A DNA stretch of 64,000 nt, taken from contig JBILTR010000005.1 of the NCBI GenBank assembly GCA_044371425.1, forward strand, positions 124,001 through 188,000. Reading direction: 5' to 3'. A program made the translations under genes and the position numbers. The notes under the pieces are model-generated. The model had not been told where the DNA came from, did not search any database, and saw only the letters and a program-made list of their open reading frames with translations. Source of the DNA: JBEISR01 sp044371425. GTDB taxonomy: Bacteria; Planctomycetota; Planctomycetia; Pirellulales; Pirellulaceae. Shown piece after piece: positions 9,228 to 18,447 of the stretch. Position 1 is the first letter of the stretch, and every line of letters starts with the position of its first letter.

Positions 9228-10340
9228 ATGAAATCGATGGTCATCGCTGGAGCTCGGCCGAATTTCATGAAGGTGGCACCGCTGATGCGAGCCCTTCATG
9301 CGGCGCCCGAATGCCAGCCGCTGCTGGTGCATACCGGCCAGCACTACGACCCCAACATGTCCGATCGGTTCTTCGAGGAATTGGGGATTCCGCGACCCGA
9401 CGCGCATCTGGAGGTAGGGTCGGGAACGATTTCCAGCGTGATGGGAAAAATCCTGCTGGCCTTCGAACCGGTACTGCAAACGCACCGACCCGATGTGGTG
9501 ATGGTGGTAGGCGATGTCACATCGACCATCGCCTGCACGTACGCTGCCGTGCAGTCCCATATCCCTGTGGCGCATGTCGAAGCGGGACTGCGGAGCGGGG
9601 ATCGCGGGATGCCCGAGGAGATCAACCGCATCCTCACCGATTCGGTGTCCGACTTCCTTTTTGTCAGCGAGCCCAGTGGAGTGGAAAATCTGCTGCGCGA
9701 GGGGATCGCTCAGGAGAAGATTTTTCTGGTCGGCAACTGCATGATCGATACGCTGCTGGCCCATCGCCATCGCTCTGAAGAATCGACCATCCTCGAGCAG
9801 ATGGGGATTGAATCCAGGGGCTACGCTCTGGTGACCTTGCATCGACCCTCCAACGTCGACGATCCGACAGTCTTCGGCAGGATTGTCGAATCGATCTCCC
9901 GAATCGCGGAGGATCTGGATGTCATCTTTCCAGTCCATCCCAGGACGCGCGAGCGAATCGCACGGTTTGGGCTGGCCGATCGGATCGGTCGGATGGCGCG
10001 ACTGAGGCTGACCGAGCCGATGGGGTATTTCGATTTTCTGAAGTTGACCAGCCATGCCAGAGTGGTGCTCACCGACTCCGGAGGGGTTCAAGAGGAGACG
10101 ACCATTCTGCAGGTGCCTTGCATCACGTTGCGCGAAAACACCGAACGGCCGGTCACGGTGACCGATGGAACCAATCAGCTGGCCGGCACCGATCCGGACC
10201 GGATCGCTGATGCCTACCAGCGTGTGGTGCGCGGGGAGATCGGCCGCCGACAGGCACCTCTGGGATGGGATGGCAAGGCGGCTGAGCGGATCGTGGAGAT
10301 CCTTCGAGAACGGCTGGGTGGCGGATCGTCGAACCGGTGA
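9228..10340 (+). CDS. wecB: UDP-N-acetylglucosamine 2-epimerase (non-hydrolysing)
   Basis: Cytoplasmic enzyme converting UDP-GlcNAc to UDP-ManNAc for cell-surface polysaccharide. Family hallmarks are the N-terminal GARPNFMKVAPLMRAL, HTGQHYDPNMS, VVGDVTSTIACTYAA, HVEAGLRSGDRGMPEEINR and the nucleotide-binding LTDSGGVQEET near the C-terminus. At 370 aa the length is typical. The ATG at 9228 is chosen over the adjacent TTG because it follows GGGAGAG at a good distance. The gene sits 63 nt after the preceding operon and faces two sugar-nucleotide genes on the other strand, so this is a small glycan-precursor region. Confidence 0.93.
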   Translation: MKSMVIAGARPNFMKVAPLMRALHAAPECQPLLVHTGQHYDPNMSDRFFEELGIPRPDAHLEVGSGTISSVMGKILLAFEPVLQTHRPDVVMVVGDVTSTIACTYAAVQSHIPVAHVEAGLRSGDRGMPEEINRILTDSVSDFLFVSEPSGVENLLREGIAQEKIFLVGNCMIDTLLAHRHRSEESTILEQMGIESRGYALVTLHRPSNVDDPTVFGRIVESISRIAEDLDVIFPVHPRTRERIARFGLADRIGRMARLRLTEPMGYFDFLKLTSHARVVLTDSGGVQEETTILQVPCITLRENTERPVTVTDGTNQLAGTDPDRIADAYQRVVRGEIGRRQAPLGWDGKAAERIVEILRERLGGGSSNR

Positions 10341-10448
10341 TAGGGCGGCAGACCGCTTCGATGCGGCGGGTGAGCCGGGCGCTGAACCGTCGACTGCATC
10401 GGTGCAGATAGGCTCCTTGGGGCGATCCCGAAAACATTCTAATGAAGA

Positions 10449-11300
10449 TTAGAGTGTCGACGGATCAGCGGTCGGGATGGAAGGGACTCCGACGACGAAC
10501 GGAGGGTCGGTTAGGTTGTCGGGACGGGCTCCGAAGCGCAGGAGGTCCGGGCGGCCATATTGCTCTGCGACATCCATCGCCAGTTGCCGAACGGTGATCC
10601 CTTTCCCGGTACAGATATTCTGAGGGCCCTGGCGGTCCGAAAGGGAAATCTGAGCGATCTGCCGGCCCGCTTCGCGGACATCGATGAAGTCGCGGACCTG
10701 ATTGCCGCTGGTCAAGTCGACGGGTTGGCCCATCGCCAGTTGTTGATGCAGGTAGGGAACCAGTCGCTTGGGATGTTCTCCTTCGCCGTAGAGGTAGAAG
10801 GGGCGGCACCAGGCAAAGCTGGTTTGGTGCGGTCCAAGGAGACCCTGAATCCCATAGAAGGTAGCGACTTTTGCCATTGCATAAGGTGTCTTGGGATCCA
10901 GTGGGCTGTCCACATCCAGTGGGCTTTGAAGGAATCGATACTCGAAGCAGCTTCCAACACCGACAAATCGTCGCACATTTGAGGCGATAGCTGCTTTTGC
11001 CAGTCTCACAGATCCCAGCAGGCAGTCGCTGTTCAGATCGCTGGTCAGGCAGACCCCCGGCTCGGCATACCATGCGACGTGGATGATGGTATCGACTCCC
11101 TTGGTCCAATGGCACATCGAATCGAAAGAGGCTTCAAACAGATCGTTTTCCTGGATGACCTCCAGAGAATCGCTCTGTGGTAGCCTGTCCAGTTTGCCTG
11201 GACGGACCAACAAACGCAGTGCATATCCCTCGTCAATGAGAGCTCGGACTACCTGCGCCCCTATGAATCCAGTGGCTCCGGTGACTAGGATTCTTGACAT
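10449..11300 (-). CDS. NAD-dependent epimerase/dehydratase (extended SDR)
   Basis: Extended short-chain dehydrogenase acting on a nucleotide-sugar. The Rossmann glycine motif TGATGFIG is at residues 7-14 and the catalytic YxxxK is in the phrase YAMAKVATFYG. The 283-aa length is slightly short for the group. The substrate cannot be read from the sequence; the dTDP-sugar 3,5-epimerase 76 nt upstream on the same strand suggests a dTDP-deoxysugar or related nucleotide-sugar path. The ATG at 11300 is preceded by a GGGAG-like element. It converges with the 2-epimerase gene across about 108 nt in which I see no clear terminator. Confidence 0.85.
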   Translation of the reverse strand: MSRILVTGATGFIGAQVVRALIDEGYALRLLVRPGKLDRLPQSDSLEVIQENDLFEASFDSMCHWTKGVDTIIHVAWYAEPGVCLTSDLNSDCLLGSVRLAKAAIASNVRRFVGVGSCFEYRFLQSPLDVDSPLDPKTPYAMAKVATFYGIQGLLGPHQTSFAWCRPFYLYGEGEHPKRLVPYLHQQLAMGQPVDLTSGNQVRDFIDVREAGRQIAQISLSDRQGPQNICTGKGITVRQLAMDVAEQYGRPDLLRFGARPDNLTDPPFVVGVPSIPTADPSTL

Positions 11301-11376
11301 GGTAGCGATGGCTCCCGCAGCAATGAGTGGGGATTGGGTGTGAAGGCGTTAGCAAGAAGACCAGACGGACCGGAGT

Positions 11377-11913
11377 TTACAGGGTGGTTTGGCGAAAGGG
11401 GGTGGAGCGGTCCTTCTCCGAGAGATGGATCGGCTGGATCGGCCAGAGGATCCCGTAGAACGGGTCATTCCAGTGCACAGCTCGTTCACAATCCGGCCAG
11501 TAGAACTCTGATGATCCGTAGAGGACTTCGGTGTGATCGGACAGCGCAAGGTATCCATGCGCGAAACCTGGAGGGACATACACCATGGTGCGATTCTCCG
11601 CGCTCAGTTCAAGCCCTGTCCATTTTCCGAATGTCTCCGAACCACATCGCATGTCGATGATGGCGTCGAAAATCGATCCCGAAATGCAACGAACCAGTTT
11701 GGCTTCTTCTTTAGGGGCTATCTGGTAGTGTAGGCCGCGGAGGGTACCCCTGTAGTGGCAGTAGCTGTTGTTGATTTGAACCCACTGGTGAACCAGTCCC
11801 TGTTCCTGGAACTCCCGTTGGCAAAAGAATCTCGCGAAGAATCCTCGGTCGTCTTCCCGTTTTTCCAGGTCAATGGCGTAGGCTCCGGCGAGCGGCAGTT
11901 CGCGAAATTTCAT
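11377..11913 (-). CDS. rfbC: dTDP-4-dehydrorhamnose 3,5-epimerase family protein
   Basis: Cupin-fold sugar-nucleotide epimerase. Characteristic phrases are DDRGFFARFFCQREF, NNSYCHYRGTLRGLHYQ (including the catalytic His region), KLVRCISGSIFDAIIDMR and VYVPPGFAHGYLAL. The 178-aa length is exactly that of the family. The ATG at 11913 follows AAGGA at a normal distance. It is the first gene of a two-gene minus-strand unit with the SDR epimerase. The usual rfbA, rfbB and rfbD partners are not in this window, so the real substrate could be another dTDP- or CDP-hexose. Confidence 0.9.
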   Translation of the reverse strand: MKFRELPLAGAYAIDLEKREDDRGFFARFFCQREFQEQGLVHQWVQINNSYCHYRGTLRGLHYQIAPKEEAKLVRCISGSIFDAIIDMRCGSETFGKWTGLELSAENRTMVYVPPGFAHGYLALSDHTEVLYGSSEFYWPDCERAVHWNDPFYGILWPIQPIHLSEKDRSTPFRQTTL

Positions 11914-12669
11914 GTATTGTCCTTGGCCGAATTAGAAAGCGGGTCGGTGCTTGGCGTGCTGGGTCGCGAAAATAAATTCTGTTCCAGTCGTCCCTTTTTG
12001 GCTAGATCTTCCATTCGAAGAGTTCTCAGAGAGGGCCTGGCGCAGGAAGGAAGTTGCCCTGGGGGGAATGGCTCGAGGGTGCAGTGGTTTGCAAGGTCGA
12101 TGGACGGAACGGTTGGCTCTCCCTAGCGATTTCGGATGCCCAGAGGGTTAAGTGATCAAGGGATCCAGACCAACCGGGAACTGGTTTGCACCCGGAAAAT
12201 GGTCTATCCGGCGATTTTGCAGGTTCATGGCCACTCCATTACAAGCCCACCTTATCCATGCTCGACTGGCCGCCCGCACTTAGCGGTAGATCACGGACCC
12301 TTGGATGACGTTCTAAGACCGATTCGAAGCGGGGCATTGAAGCGGTCGCTACCTACAAGAATCCCAGATGGACCAAAAAAATCGTATGGCTTCGAGGCTT
12401 GAGGGTTCATTGGGGAAGGGAACTCCCAATAACGGGGTCCAGCGGAGCGGTGGAAGCCATTGAGTTGTCGATCCATGCGCGTGCTCCATAGCGCCTGCGG
12501 AATCCAGCAAAGCTGCTCTTGATTCGCTGGGGCGTGGAGCTATCTTTCCACCAAGGGGGTTGGCGGCGACGGGGATGGGCGGAAGGGAGTTCCAGCCAAC
12601 CGGTTGCGGACCTGACAGCGGCACTCCGGCGAGCCGCCCAGTTGGAAGCCGGAAGCGAAGGTTGCGGCG
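11914..12669. other. Divergent intergenic region, no gene recognised
   Basis: About 750 bases between the divergently transcribed dTDP-sugar epimerase and MFS transporter genes. Several short open frames cross it on both strands, but none has a ribosome-binding site, recognisable residues or length that persuades me. It must hold both promoters. No strong hairpin, tandem repeat or tRNA-like fold was seen. The length is unusual for this otherwise compact window, so decayed coding sequence or a small RNA is possible but unsupported. Confidence 0.5.
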
Positions 12670-14043
12670 ATGGAGGTGGTAGAACGGGGGGGGGCCAAAG
12701 CACCTGGAAAGGTGCTTCGCGCCAATCTGGCTCGCAGCGCCGCCGATGGCGGCTTCTTTGGATTGATGGTGGGTCTGGGTGAGACCTACATTCCTGCTTT
12801 CGCGCTGGCGATCGGGATGGGCGAGGTTGTCTCGGGTTGGATCGTCAGCATCCCGATTCTTCTGGGAGGATTGCTGCAGACCATCTCGCCTTGGGCGATT
12901 CGGAGATTGGGATCTTATCAGCGGTGGGTGGTTTTGGCCTGCACCGTGCAGGCGTTGATGTTCGTTCCCTTGCTGATAGCGGCCCTCTACGGATCGATCG
13001 ATCCCTTGCTTCTGTTTCTGGTTGTCTCCTGCTACTGGGGCGCTGGGATGTCGGGAGGTCCGGCCTGGAGCGCTTGGATCACGCAGTTGGTACCAGGGAT
13101 GATCCGCAGCCGTTTCTTTGGTCGCCGCGGAAGGTGGCTGCAACTGGCGACCATGGTCGGTTTTTTGATCGGTGGATTCATCCTATCGTTCAGCGCGTCT
13201 GCCGGGAGAGAATTGCAGGGGTTTGCAATTCTCTTTGCGCTGGCAGGTCTCTCGCGTCTGGCATCGGTGCTGTTTCTGTCGCAGCATCAGGCACCGATTG
13301 ACCGAGGGAGCAAGGCACAGGGAGTCGGCGCGGCGCAGGTGCTGGATCGCGTGGAGCGGCCCGAATCGATGAAGCTGGCTTGGCGTTTGATTCTCTTCCT
13401 GGTTTCGATGCAGGCTTTTGTCCAGTTCTCTGGTCCATTCTTCATCCCCTACATGCTCAAGCAACTGCATCTGACCTATGGGGAATTCACCCTGCTGGTG
13501 GCTGCCGCGCTGGGTGGCAAGGCGATCGCGTCTCCGATTTGGGGGGCGTTGGCGAAGCGTTGGGGAGGGATGAAACTTCTGGTGGTAGGAGCCATTGGGG
13601 TTGTGCCGCTGGCTTCGCTCTGGACCCTCTCGAACGACCATCGTTGGATCTTTTTTGTTCAGGCGCTTTCCGGGGTCCTGTGGGCGGGCTACGAACTAGG
13701 ATTCCAGCTGGTGTTCCTCAACCAGATCCCTCAAACGGTTCGCGCCAAGGTGCTGACGCGTTTCAACCTCGCCAATTCGATCGCATGGTGTGGTGGGTCG
13801 ATGCTGGGGGGATGGCTTTTGTGGAAAGGGGCTGCGGCCTTTGGTATCTACCATCAGGTCTTCCTGATTTCCACGCTGGGGCGATTGCTTTGTCTCGTGC
13901 TGCTTTGGAACCTGGTTCGAACTCCGGGAAGCATGACGACCGATTCGGTGCAGTCGGCCAAGCCGCTTTCTGGGGGGCCGGAGGGGGATCGTCGGAGTCA
14001 AAGGCGGCGGGCAGCTGTGACGGGGGCTGGTAGCGCTGCCTGA
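12670..14043 (+). CDS. Major facilitator superfamily transporter
   Basis: 457-aa polytopic membrane protein with about 12 hydrophobic segments and a cytoplasmic central loop near residues 205-240 (QHQAPIDRGSKAQGVGAAQ). Between helices 2 and 3, and in the second half, it has short basic MFS-like loops such as RRLGSYQRW and WGALAKRWGGMK. The ATG at 12670 follows AAGG by 8 nt. The substrate is not predictable. It is alone on its strand, downstream of a long leaderless region and upstream of the 21-bp repeat array. The C-terminal tail is polar and Arg/Ser-rich. Confidence 0.85.
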   Translation: MEVVERGGAKAPGKVLRANLARSAADGGFFGLMVGLGETYIPAFALAIGMGEVVSGWIVSIPILLGGLLQTISPWAIRRLGSYQRWVVLACTVQALMFVPLLIAALYGSIDPLLLFLVVSCYWGAGMSGGPAWSAWITQLVPGMIRSRFFGRRGRWLQLATMVGFLIGGFILSFSASAGRELQGFAILFALAGLSRLASVLFLSQHQAPIDRGSKAQGVGAAQVLDRVERPESMKLAWRLILFLVSMQAFVQFSGPFFIPYMLKQLHLTYGEFTLLVAAALGGKAIASPIWGALAKRWGGMKLLVVGAIGVVPLASLWTLSNDHRWIFFVQALSGVLWAGYELGFQLVFLNQIPQTVRAKVLTRFNLANSIAWCGGSMLGGWLLWKGAAAFGIYHQVFLISTLGRLLCLVLLWNLVRTPGSMTTDSVQSAKPLSGGPEGDRRSQRRRAAVTGAGSAA

Positions 14044-14627
14044 TGCGATCGGAAAGGGCATGCTGCGCAGAGCCTTGGCTTGGGTGATTGGATCGAGATC
14101 CTGGGGGTAGGTCAGGGACCGTCCTACTCGCCCCCAGTGCAACGGCACTCGTACTCCGTGCAACGGCACTCGTACTCCGTGCAACGGCACTCGTACTCCG
14201 TGCAACGGCACTCGTCCTCCGTGCAACGGTACTCGTACTCCGTGCAACGGTACTCGTACTCCGTGCAACGGTGCTCGTCCTCAGTGCAACGGTGCTTGAC
14301 TCGAAAGGAGAAGGAATGCAGAGCCCACATTCCGGTCCGCGAGTACGTCTGGCGGTGCCGCTCAACACGCGGCGATCGCAACATTGCGGATGATGCTGCG
14401 AAGGATACGGTCGAATCGGCCGCCCCGGGCAATCGATTCTGGCGGCGAGTCATCCGTGCTGGGGGAAGGAGCAAGAGAGCAACGAAAGAGGGACGATCGA
14501 GCCGCTTGCGTTGCCATGGCGACGGCCAGGATCTTGGTCCTGCAAAGTCGATCCCGCGGGCCATCAAAAGGCTTGGAAGATCGACGGACTCTTCCAAGCC
14601 GACAGGAGGGTAGGTTGGCGGAGGGGA
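14044..14627. other. Convergent intergenic region with tandem array
   Basis: 584 bases between the MFS transporter end and the Gfo/Idh oxidoreductase end, which converge here. It contains the 21-bp tandem array (annotated separately) and about 320 bases of unassigned sequence after it. Open frames that pass through the array give only periodic peptides on both strands and look non-coding. No classical terminator was found for either flanking gene. Confidence 0.6.
14137..14303. repeat. 21-bp tandem repeat array, 7 full units plus one partial
   Basis: Units start at 14137, 14158, 14179, 14200, 14221, 14242 and 14263, and a degenerate partial unit at 14284. The unit is GTGCAACGGCAC followed by TCGTACTCC. 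Units 1-3 are identical; unit 4 has a single A-to-C change; units 5-7 carry transitions that turn GGCAC into GGTAC and then GGTGC. Each unit contains a possible short hairpin, GTGC, loop AACG, GCAC; the changes in later units keep it foldable by G-U pairs if transcribed on the plus strand. There is no spacer diversity, so it is not CRISPR. Confidence 0.9.
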
Positions 14628-15767
14628 TCAAACCTTGTGCCAGGCGCCGGTTTGGGCGCTGGCCAGCACCGCATCGCAGACGCGCTGGGTTTCCAGTGCT
14701 TCGCGGAAGGTGGGGCTGCAGGGCTGCCCTGTCTCGAGGCTCTTGAGGAAATCGACGACTTGATGGACGAAGCTGTGTTCGTAGCCGATCTGCAGCCCTG
14801 GAACCCACCAGTTCTTCATGTAGGGCTGGTCGCCGTCGGAGACATGGATGCTGCGCCAGCCACGAACGCGGCCTTCCTCGCGATGATCGAAGTAGCTGAG
14901 GCGATGGAGATCGTGAAGATCCCACTTGATCGACGCATGTTCGCCGTTGATCTCAAAGGTGTAGAGCGCCTTGTGTCCTCGGGCGTACCGAGTCGATTCG
15001 AAGGTGGCCAGGGAGCCATTGCGGAAGCGTGCCAGGAAGGCGGCAGCGTCGTCGATCTCGACTTTCTCTTTCTTGCCTGTCTCGGCATGCATCCGTTCCT
15101 TGACGAACGTCTCGGTGGCGGCCGAGACCGAGTCGATGGAACCGTTGAGCCAGATGGCGGTATCGATGCAGTGGGCCAGCAGGTCGCCGGTGACGCCGCT
15201 ACCGGCGGCGGTGGCATCCAATCGCCAGGTGGCGGTTCCGCCTTGAGGGACATCTTCTGAGATCGTCCAGTCCTGCAGGAAGACAGCGCGGTAGTGGAAG
15301 ATACGTCCCAGCTTGCCTTCCTCGATCAGCTGTTTGGCGAGCGTCACGGCAGGAACGCGACGGTAGTTGTACCAGACCGTGTTGGCGACACCCGCTTTTT
15401 CGACCGCCGCCACCATCTCCTCTCCCTCGGCGACATTCATCGAGAGAGGTTTCTCGCAGAGGATCATCTTGCCGTTGGCAGCGGCCGCCAGAGCGATCTC
15501 CTTGTGGAGATTGTTCGGCGTGCAGATGTCGATGGCATCGATATCTTTTCTTTCCACCAGCTTTCGCCAATCGGTTTCGATCGACTGGTAACCCCACTGA
15601 TCGGCGAATGCCTTTGCCTTGTCCGGGTTGCGGGCGCAGACTGCCTGGAGCACTGGTTGGTATTTCAGCGGAAAAAAGTGATTGGCCTGGGAATAGCCAT
15701 TGGAGTGGGCGCGTCCCATGAAACCATATCCGACCATGCCGATGCGAAGGGGGGTGTGTTGAGCCAT
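14628..15767 (-). CDS. Gfo/Idh/MocA family oxidoreductase
   Basis: NAD(P)-dependent dehydrogenase acting on a sugar, inositol or similar polyol. The N-terminal Rossmann motif is IGMVGYGFMGRAHSNG (about residues 8-23) and the catalytic-region EKPLSMN lies near residue 103. The C-terminal domain has the family's open beta sheet (for example FLARFRNGSLATFESTRYA). I place the start at the ATG at 15767, giving 379 aa; a longer reading would add a 27-residue tail unlike the family. It is downstream of a TIM-barrel isomerase and a cupin gene on the same strand, so it is probably one step of a sugar catabolic route. No Tat-type N-terminus is present, so it is cytoplasmic. Confidence 0.88.
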   Translation of the reverse strand: MAQHTPLRIGMVGYGFMGRAHSNGYSQANHFFPLKYQPVLQAVCARNPDKAKAFADQWGYQSIETDWRKLVERKDIDAIDICTPNNLHKEIALAAAANGKMILCEKPLSMNVAEGEEMVAAVEKAGVANTVWYNYRRVPAVTLAKQLIEEGKLGRIFHYRAVFLQDWTISEDVPQGGTATWRLDATAAGSGVTGDLLAHCIDTAIWLNGSIDSVSAATETFVKERMHAETGKKEKVEIDDAAAFLARFRNGSLATFESTRYARGHKALYTFEINGEHASIKWDLHDLHRLSYFDHREEGRVRGWRSIHVSDGDQPYMKNWWVPGLQIGYEHSFVHQVVDFLKSLETGQPCSPTFREALETQRVCDAVLASAQTGAWHKV

Positions 15768-15863
15768 CTTGGGGAGAGACCTTTGTACTGAAAAAGATTG
15801 ATGCAACTGGGAGGATGGCCTGGCCCGCTTGTGGAGCGGGCAGGCCACGAACGGCAGGTGGGG

Positions 15864-16895
15864 TTACCAGCCGTGAGCCTGTCGAACTTTCAGCATCGTG
15901 TCGAGGATCGTATTCCAGGTGGATGCGGTTTCCAGTGTTTTGTTTGGGAACATGCAACCATCCCAACAGATGTGCTGGATGCCACGTTTGGCCGCGTCCT
16001 TCAGCCAGTAGCCGGAGCAGCGGACGATGTCGAGTTTGCCGTTGGGGTCATCGGCCGGGCAGTGCTTGCCTGTCTTGTCGTGCGACCCAGCACCGTGGAC
16101 TTGGCCATCATTCTGGGCGACGTGGAAATCGATCGTCCAGGGGCGAAGTTTGTCGGTCATCCGTTCGTAGGCATCCCAGAATTCCTCCTCGCTGTACCCA
16201 GGCTGTAGCAGTGCATGCTCGGGTGCGTTGTAGCCCATCAGATAAAGATAGGTGTGCGCCAGATCGGCCTGGAAGCCGACGGTGCCGAGCATGCCAACTT
16301 CTTCGAGAAGGTCGAGCATATCTTTCCAGGAGTGCATCCCTGCCCAGCAGATCTCTCCCTCGGCAGCTAGCCGTTGCCCCTGATCGGCGGCGATCTTTCC
16401 TGCCTCGCGAAACGTCTCCGCGATGCGCGCGGTGTTCGCCTTCGCATCGGCTCGCCACTTCTCCACCCCGAACTCAGCCGAGTCGATGCGGATGACGCCG
16501 TACTTTCTCACGCCGTGGTCCTCGAAGACTCGAGCGATTCGGCAGGCGACGCGCACCGCGTCGAGAAACTTCTGGCGGGACTCAAGATCTCCCATCGCCG
16601 AGTCGCCGACGGTGCCGGGCCAGACCGGGGCCACCAGCGAACCGACAGCGAACCCCTTGGACGCGATCAGATCGGCGATCTGGCGCAGCTGCTGGTCCGT
16701 CGCAGTCGGGTCGGTATGGGGATGGAATAGGAAGTAGTCGATCCCATCGAACTTCTGGCCGTTGACCTGAGCCGCTGCGGTCAGGTCCAACATCCGTTCG
16801 AGGCTAATCGGGGGTTCCTGTCCAGGGTCGTGGCCTTTTCCAACCAGACCAGGCCACATGGCATTATGGAGTTTCGGAGAGGTGGGGGAGGTCAT
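15864..16895 (-). CDS. Sugar phosphate isomerase/epimerase (xylose isomerase-like TIM barrel)
   Basis: 343-aa TIM-barrel enzyme of the AP-endonuclease-2 superfamily. Likely metal-ligand strands are visible: AAEGEICWAGMHSW (Glu), FQADLAHTYLYLMG (Asp/His) and TIDFHVAQNDG (His). The ATG at 16895 is preceded by GGAGA at 7 nt and is preferred over an upstream extension. Members interconvert keto and aldo sugars or inositol derivatives. It sits between the cupin gene and the Gfo/Idh dehydrogenase, the usual company of such enzymes in rare-sugar degradation. The substrate is not identifiable. Confidence 0.85.
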   Translation of the reverse strand: MTSPTSPKLHNAMWPGLVGKGHDPGQEPPISLERMLDLTAAAQVNGQKFDGIDYFLFHPHTDPTATDQQLRQIADLIASKGFAVGSLVAPVWPGTVGDSAMGDLESRQKFLDAVRVACRIARVFEDHGVRKYGVIRIDSAEFGVEKWRADAKANTARIAETFREAGKIAADQGQRLAAEGEICWAGMHSWKDMLDLLEEVGMLGTVGFQADLAHTYLYLMGYNAPEHALLQPGYSEEEFWDAYERMTDKLRPWTIDFHVAQNDGQVHGAGSHDKTGKHCPADDPNGKLDIVRCSGYWLKDAAKRGIQHICWDGCMFPNKTLETASTWNTILDTMLKVRQAHGW

Positions 16896-16985
16896 GACGA
16901 GGTCTCCAGTGGGAAGGATTGCAGCCGAGGATGGGGTTTGCACCTCGGGGCGCTGAGACAATTCAGCACCCCGGTTCAGGAGCGG

Positions 16986-18248
16986 TCAGTTCTTTTTCCA
17001 GGCACCGTTGGCGGGAAGATTGGGATGGACGTCGGGACCGAAGTACCGGAGGCCAACCAGCGGCTCGGCACCCGTATTCTCAATCAACACGCCGCGTGTT
17101 GCCGCTTCGTGGGAGATAAAGACTTCGTCCTCGGTGTTGGCTCCAAAGCGGATCATCGCCGGTGTCTGGAGCGCCATTTTTCCGATCGTACCCTTGCCCT
17201 GCACCGTGATCCACCCACTGGCACCCGGGTCTTTCAGCACGCACTTGGCACCGGGTTCAACGGTCAGTTCCTTCGCGGAGAAGAGTTGCTTGCCGTCGAT
17301 GTTGCCGTAGACAATCCACCGATCGGTGTATCCGCTACCGCTGGCCGCCGCATCGACGATCGGCTCCAGGTAGTTGTGGTCCTTGAAGTGGGTGTCGACG
17401 TTCTTTTCCCAATCGAGTTGACCGATGATGAAGTCGAGGTCCTGGTGCTTTTCCTGAGGCATGTCCTTGACCAAAAGCGACCAGGGGACGTAGCGGCCTT
17501 CGACGATCGACTGGAACATCGCAAAGACATCGCTGCCCCACTGCGGTTCGTAGGTGCAGAGAGACCCTGGAGCATGCAGCACCCCGGGCGGGATCAGCCA
17601 ACCGGTACCGCGTTGCAGGCGGTAGGCCCGCGAGAGATCCAGGATCCCGTTATCGCCACGGTTCCAGTTCTCCAGGCATCGCCGCAGTTGCTCCTTGCTG
17701 GTCCCCGGTTCGATCCCCATGAAGGTGTAGCAGAAGTTGTTGTCGACGTTGTTGTACTGGGGTGGGAAGTAATAGCTCTCAGGCTTCCCTTCCTGCCCCA
17801 CCAGGGCTGCATCTTCCTGCGACTGATGCATGTGATGAGGGATGGGTCCCATGTTGTCGAAGAACTTGGAGTAAACGGGCCATTTCTGATAGCGGCTGAA
17901 GATCGATTGACCGATCAGCCGATTGCCCGCTTCGGCCACGGCGTCCTTGAGAAGAAACTTCTGATTTTCAAAGAGGCAGAAGCTGAGCCCTTCATGCCAG
18001 ACACGCCCTTCGTTGGCCGCTTCGGTGGTGCTGGCAAACCATCGCTCGTCGATCCCACCGCGCTGGGCGCCGAACGCATACCAATCGTGTGGATGCAGTT
18101 TGATTCGCTTGCCTGGATGAAGGAAGCTGCGGGGTACCCAAGTGGGGGTCAGGCGCAGCAGACCTTCGCCTGCATCCAGAGCGCGATCCAGAATGCGGGC
18201 GACGTTGTCCTTGGAGATCATGCCTTCATCAAGTCGAACGGGAGTCAT
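16986..18248 (-). CDS. Cupin protein, mannose-6-phosphate isomerase-like
   Basis: 420-aa double-cupin-like protein. A metal-site candidate, GPIPHHMHQSQEDAALVG, is at about residues 133-150, and LIPPGVLHAPGSLCTYEP near 217-234 supplies a second histidine as in type I phosphomannose isomerases. A C-terminal beta-rich domain (about 320-420) resembles the second cupin. It is probably a cytoplasmic aldose-ketose isomerase, but it could be a dioxygenase-like cupin. The ATG at 18248 follows GGAAAG by about 8 nt. It is the first gene of a minus-strand set with the TIM-barrel isomerase and the Gfo/Idh dehydrogenase. Confidence 0.7.
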   Translation of the reverse strand: MTPVRLDEGMISKDNVARILDRALDAGEGLLRLTPTWVPRSFLHPGKRIKLHPHDWYAFGAQRGGIDERWFASTTEAANEGRVWHEGLSFCLFENQKFLLKDAVAEAGNRLIGQSIFSRYQKWPVYSKFFDNMGPIPHHMHQSQEDAALVGQEGKPESYYFPPQYNNVDNNFCYTFMGIEPGTSKEQLRRCLENWNRGDNGILDLSRAYRLQRGTGWLIPPGVLHAPGSLCTYEPQWGSDVFAMFQSIVEGRYVPWSLLVKDMPQEKHQDLDFIIGQLDWEKNVDTHFKDHNYLEPIVDAAASGSGYTDRWIVYGNIDGKQLFSAKELTVEPGAKCVLKDPGASGWITVQGKGTIGKMALQTPAMIRFGANTEDEVFISHEAATRGVLIENTGAEPLVGLRYFGPDVHPNLPANGAWKKN

Positions 18249-18447
18249 GGAATGCTTTCCAGAGAGAGGTCAGGTGGGGATGTACCAATTGCCGCTGGCG
18301 TTCGCGGGAATCGCCTAGTTTTATTCCGATGGCTGTCGGCTTTCAAGCCAACCAGATGTCGGTTATTGTGGCCGAAAGGGAGCCGTTGCGACACCAAGTC
18401 GTCGGCGGAATGTGGGGATTGGACCTCGGAATAGACGAGCTTTAGCG

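Noticed and set aside
14137..14303. CRISPR-like array at the 21-bp repeats
   Set aside because: Units abut with no spacers, and no cas genes are near.
14080..14613. Protein-coding frames through the 21-bp array on both strands
   Set aside because: 21 is a multiple of three, so any frame stays open; the peptides are periodic and there is no Shine-Dalgarno or flanking domain.
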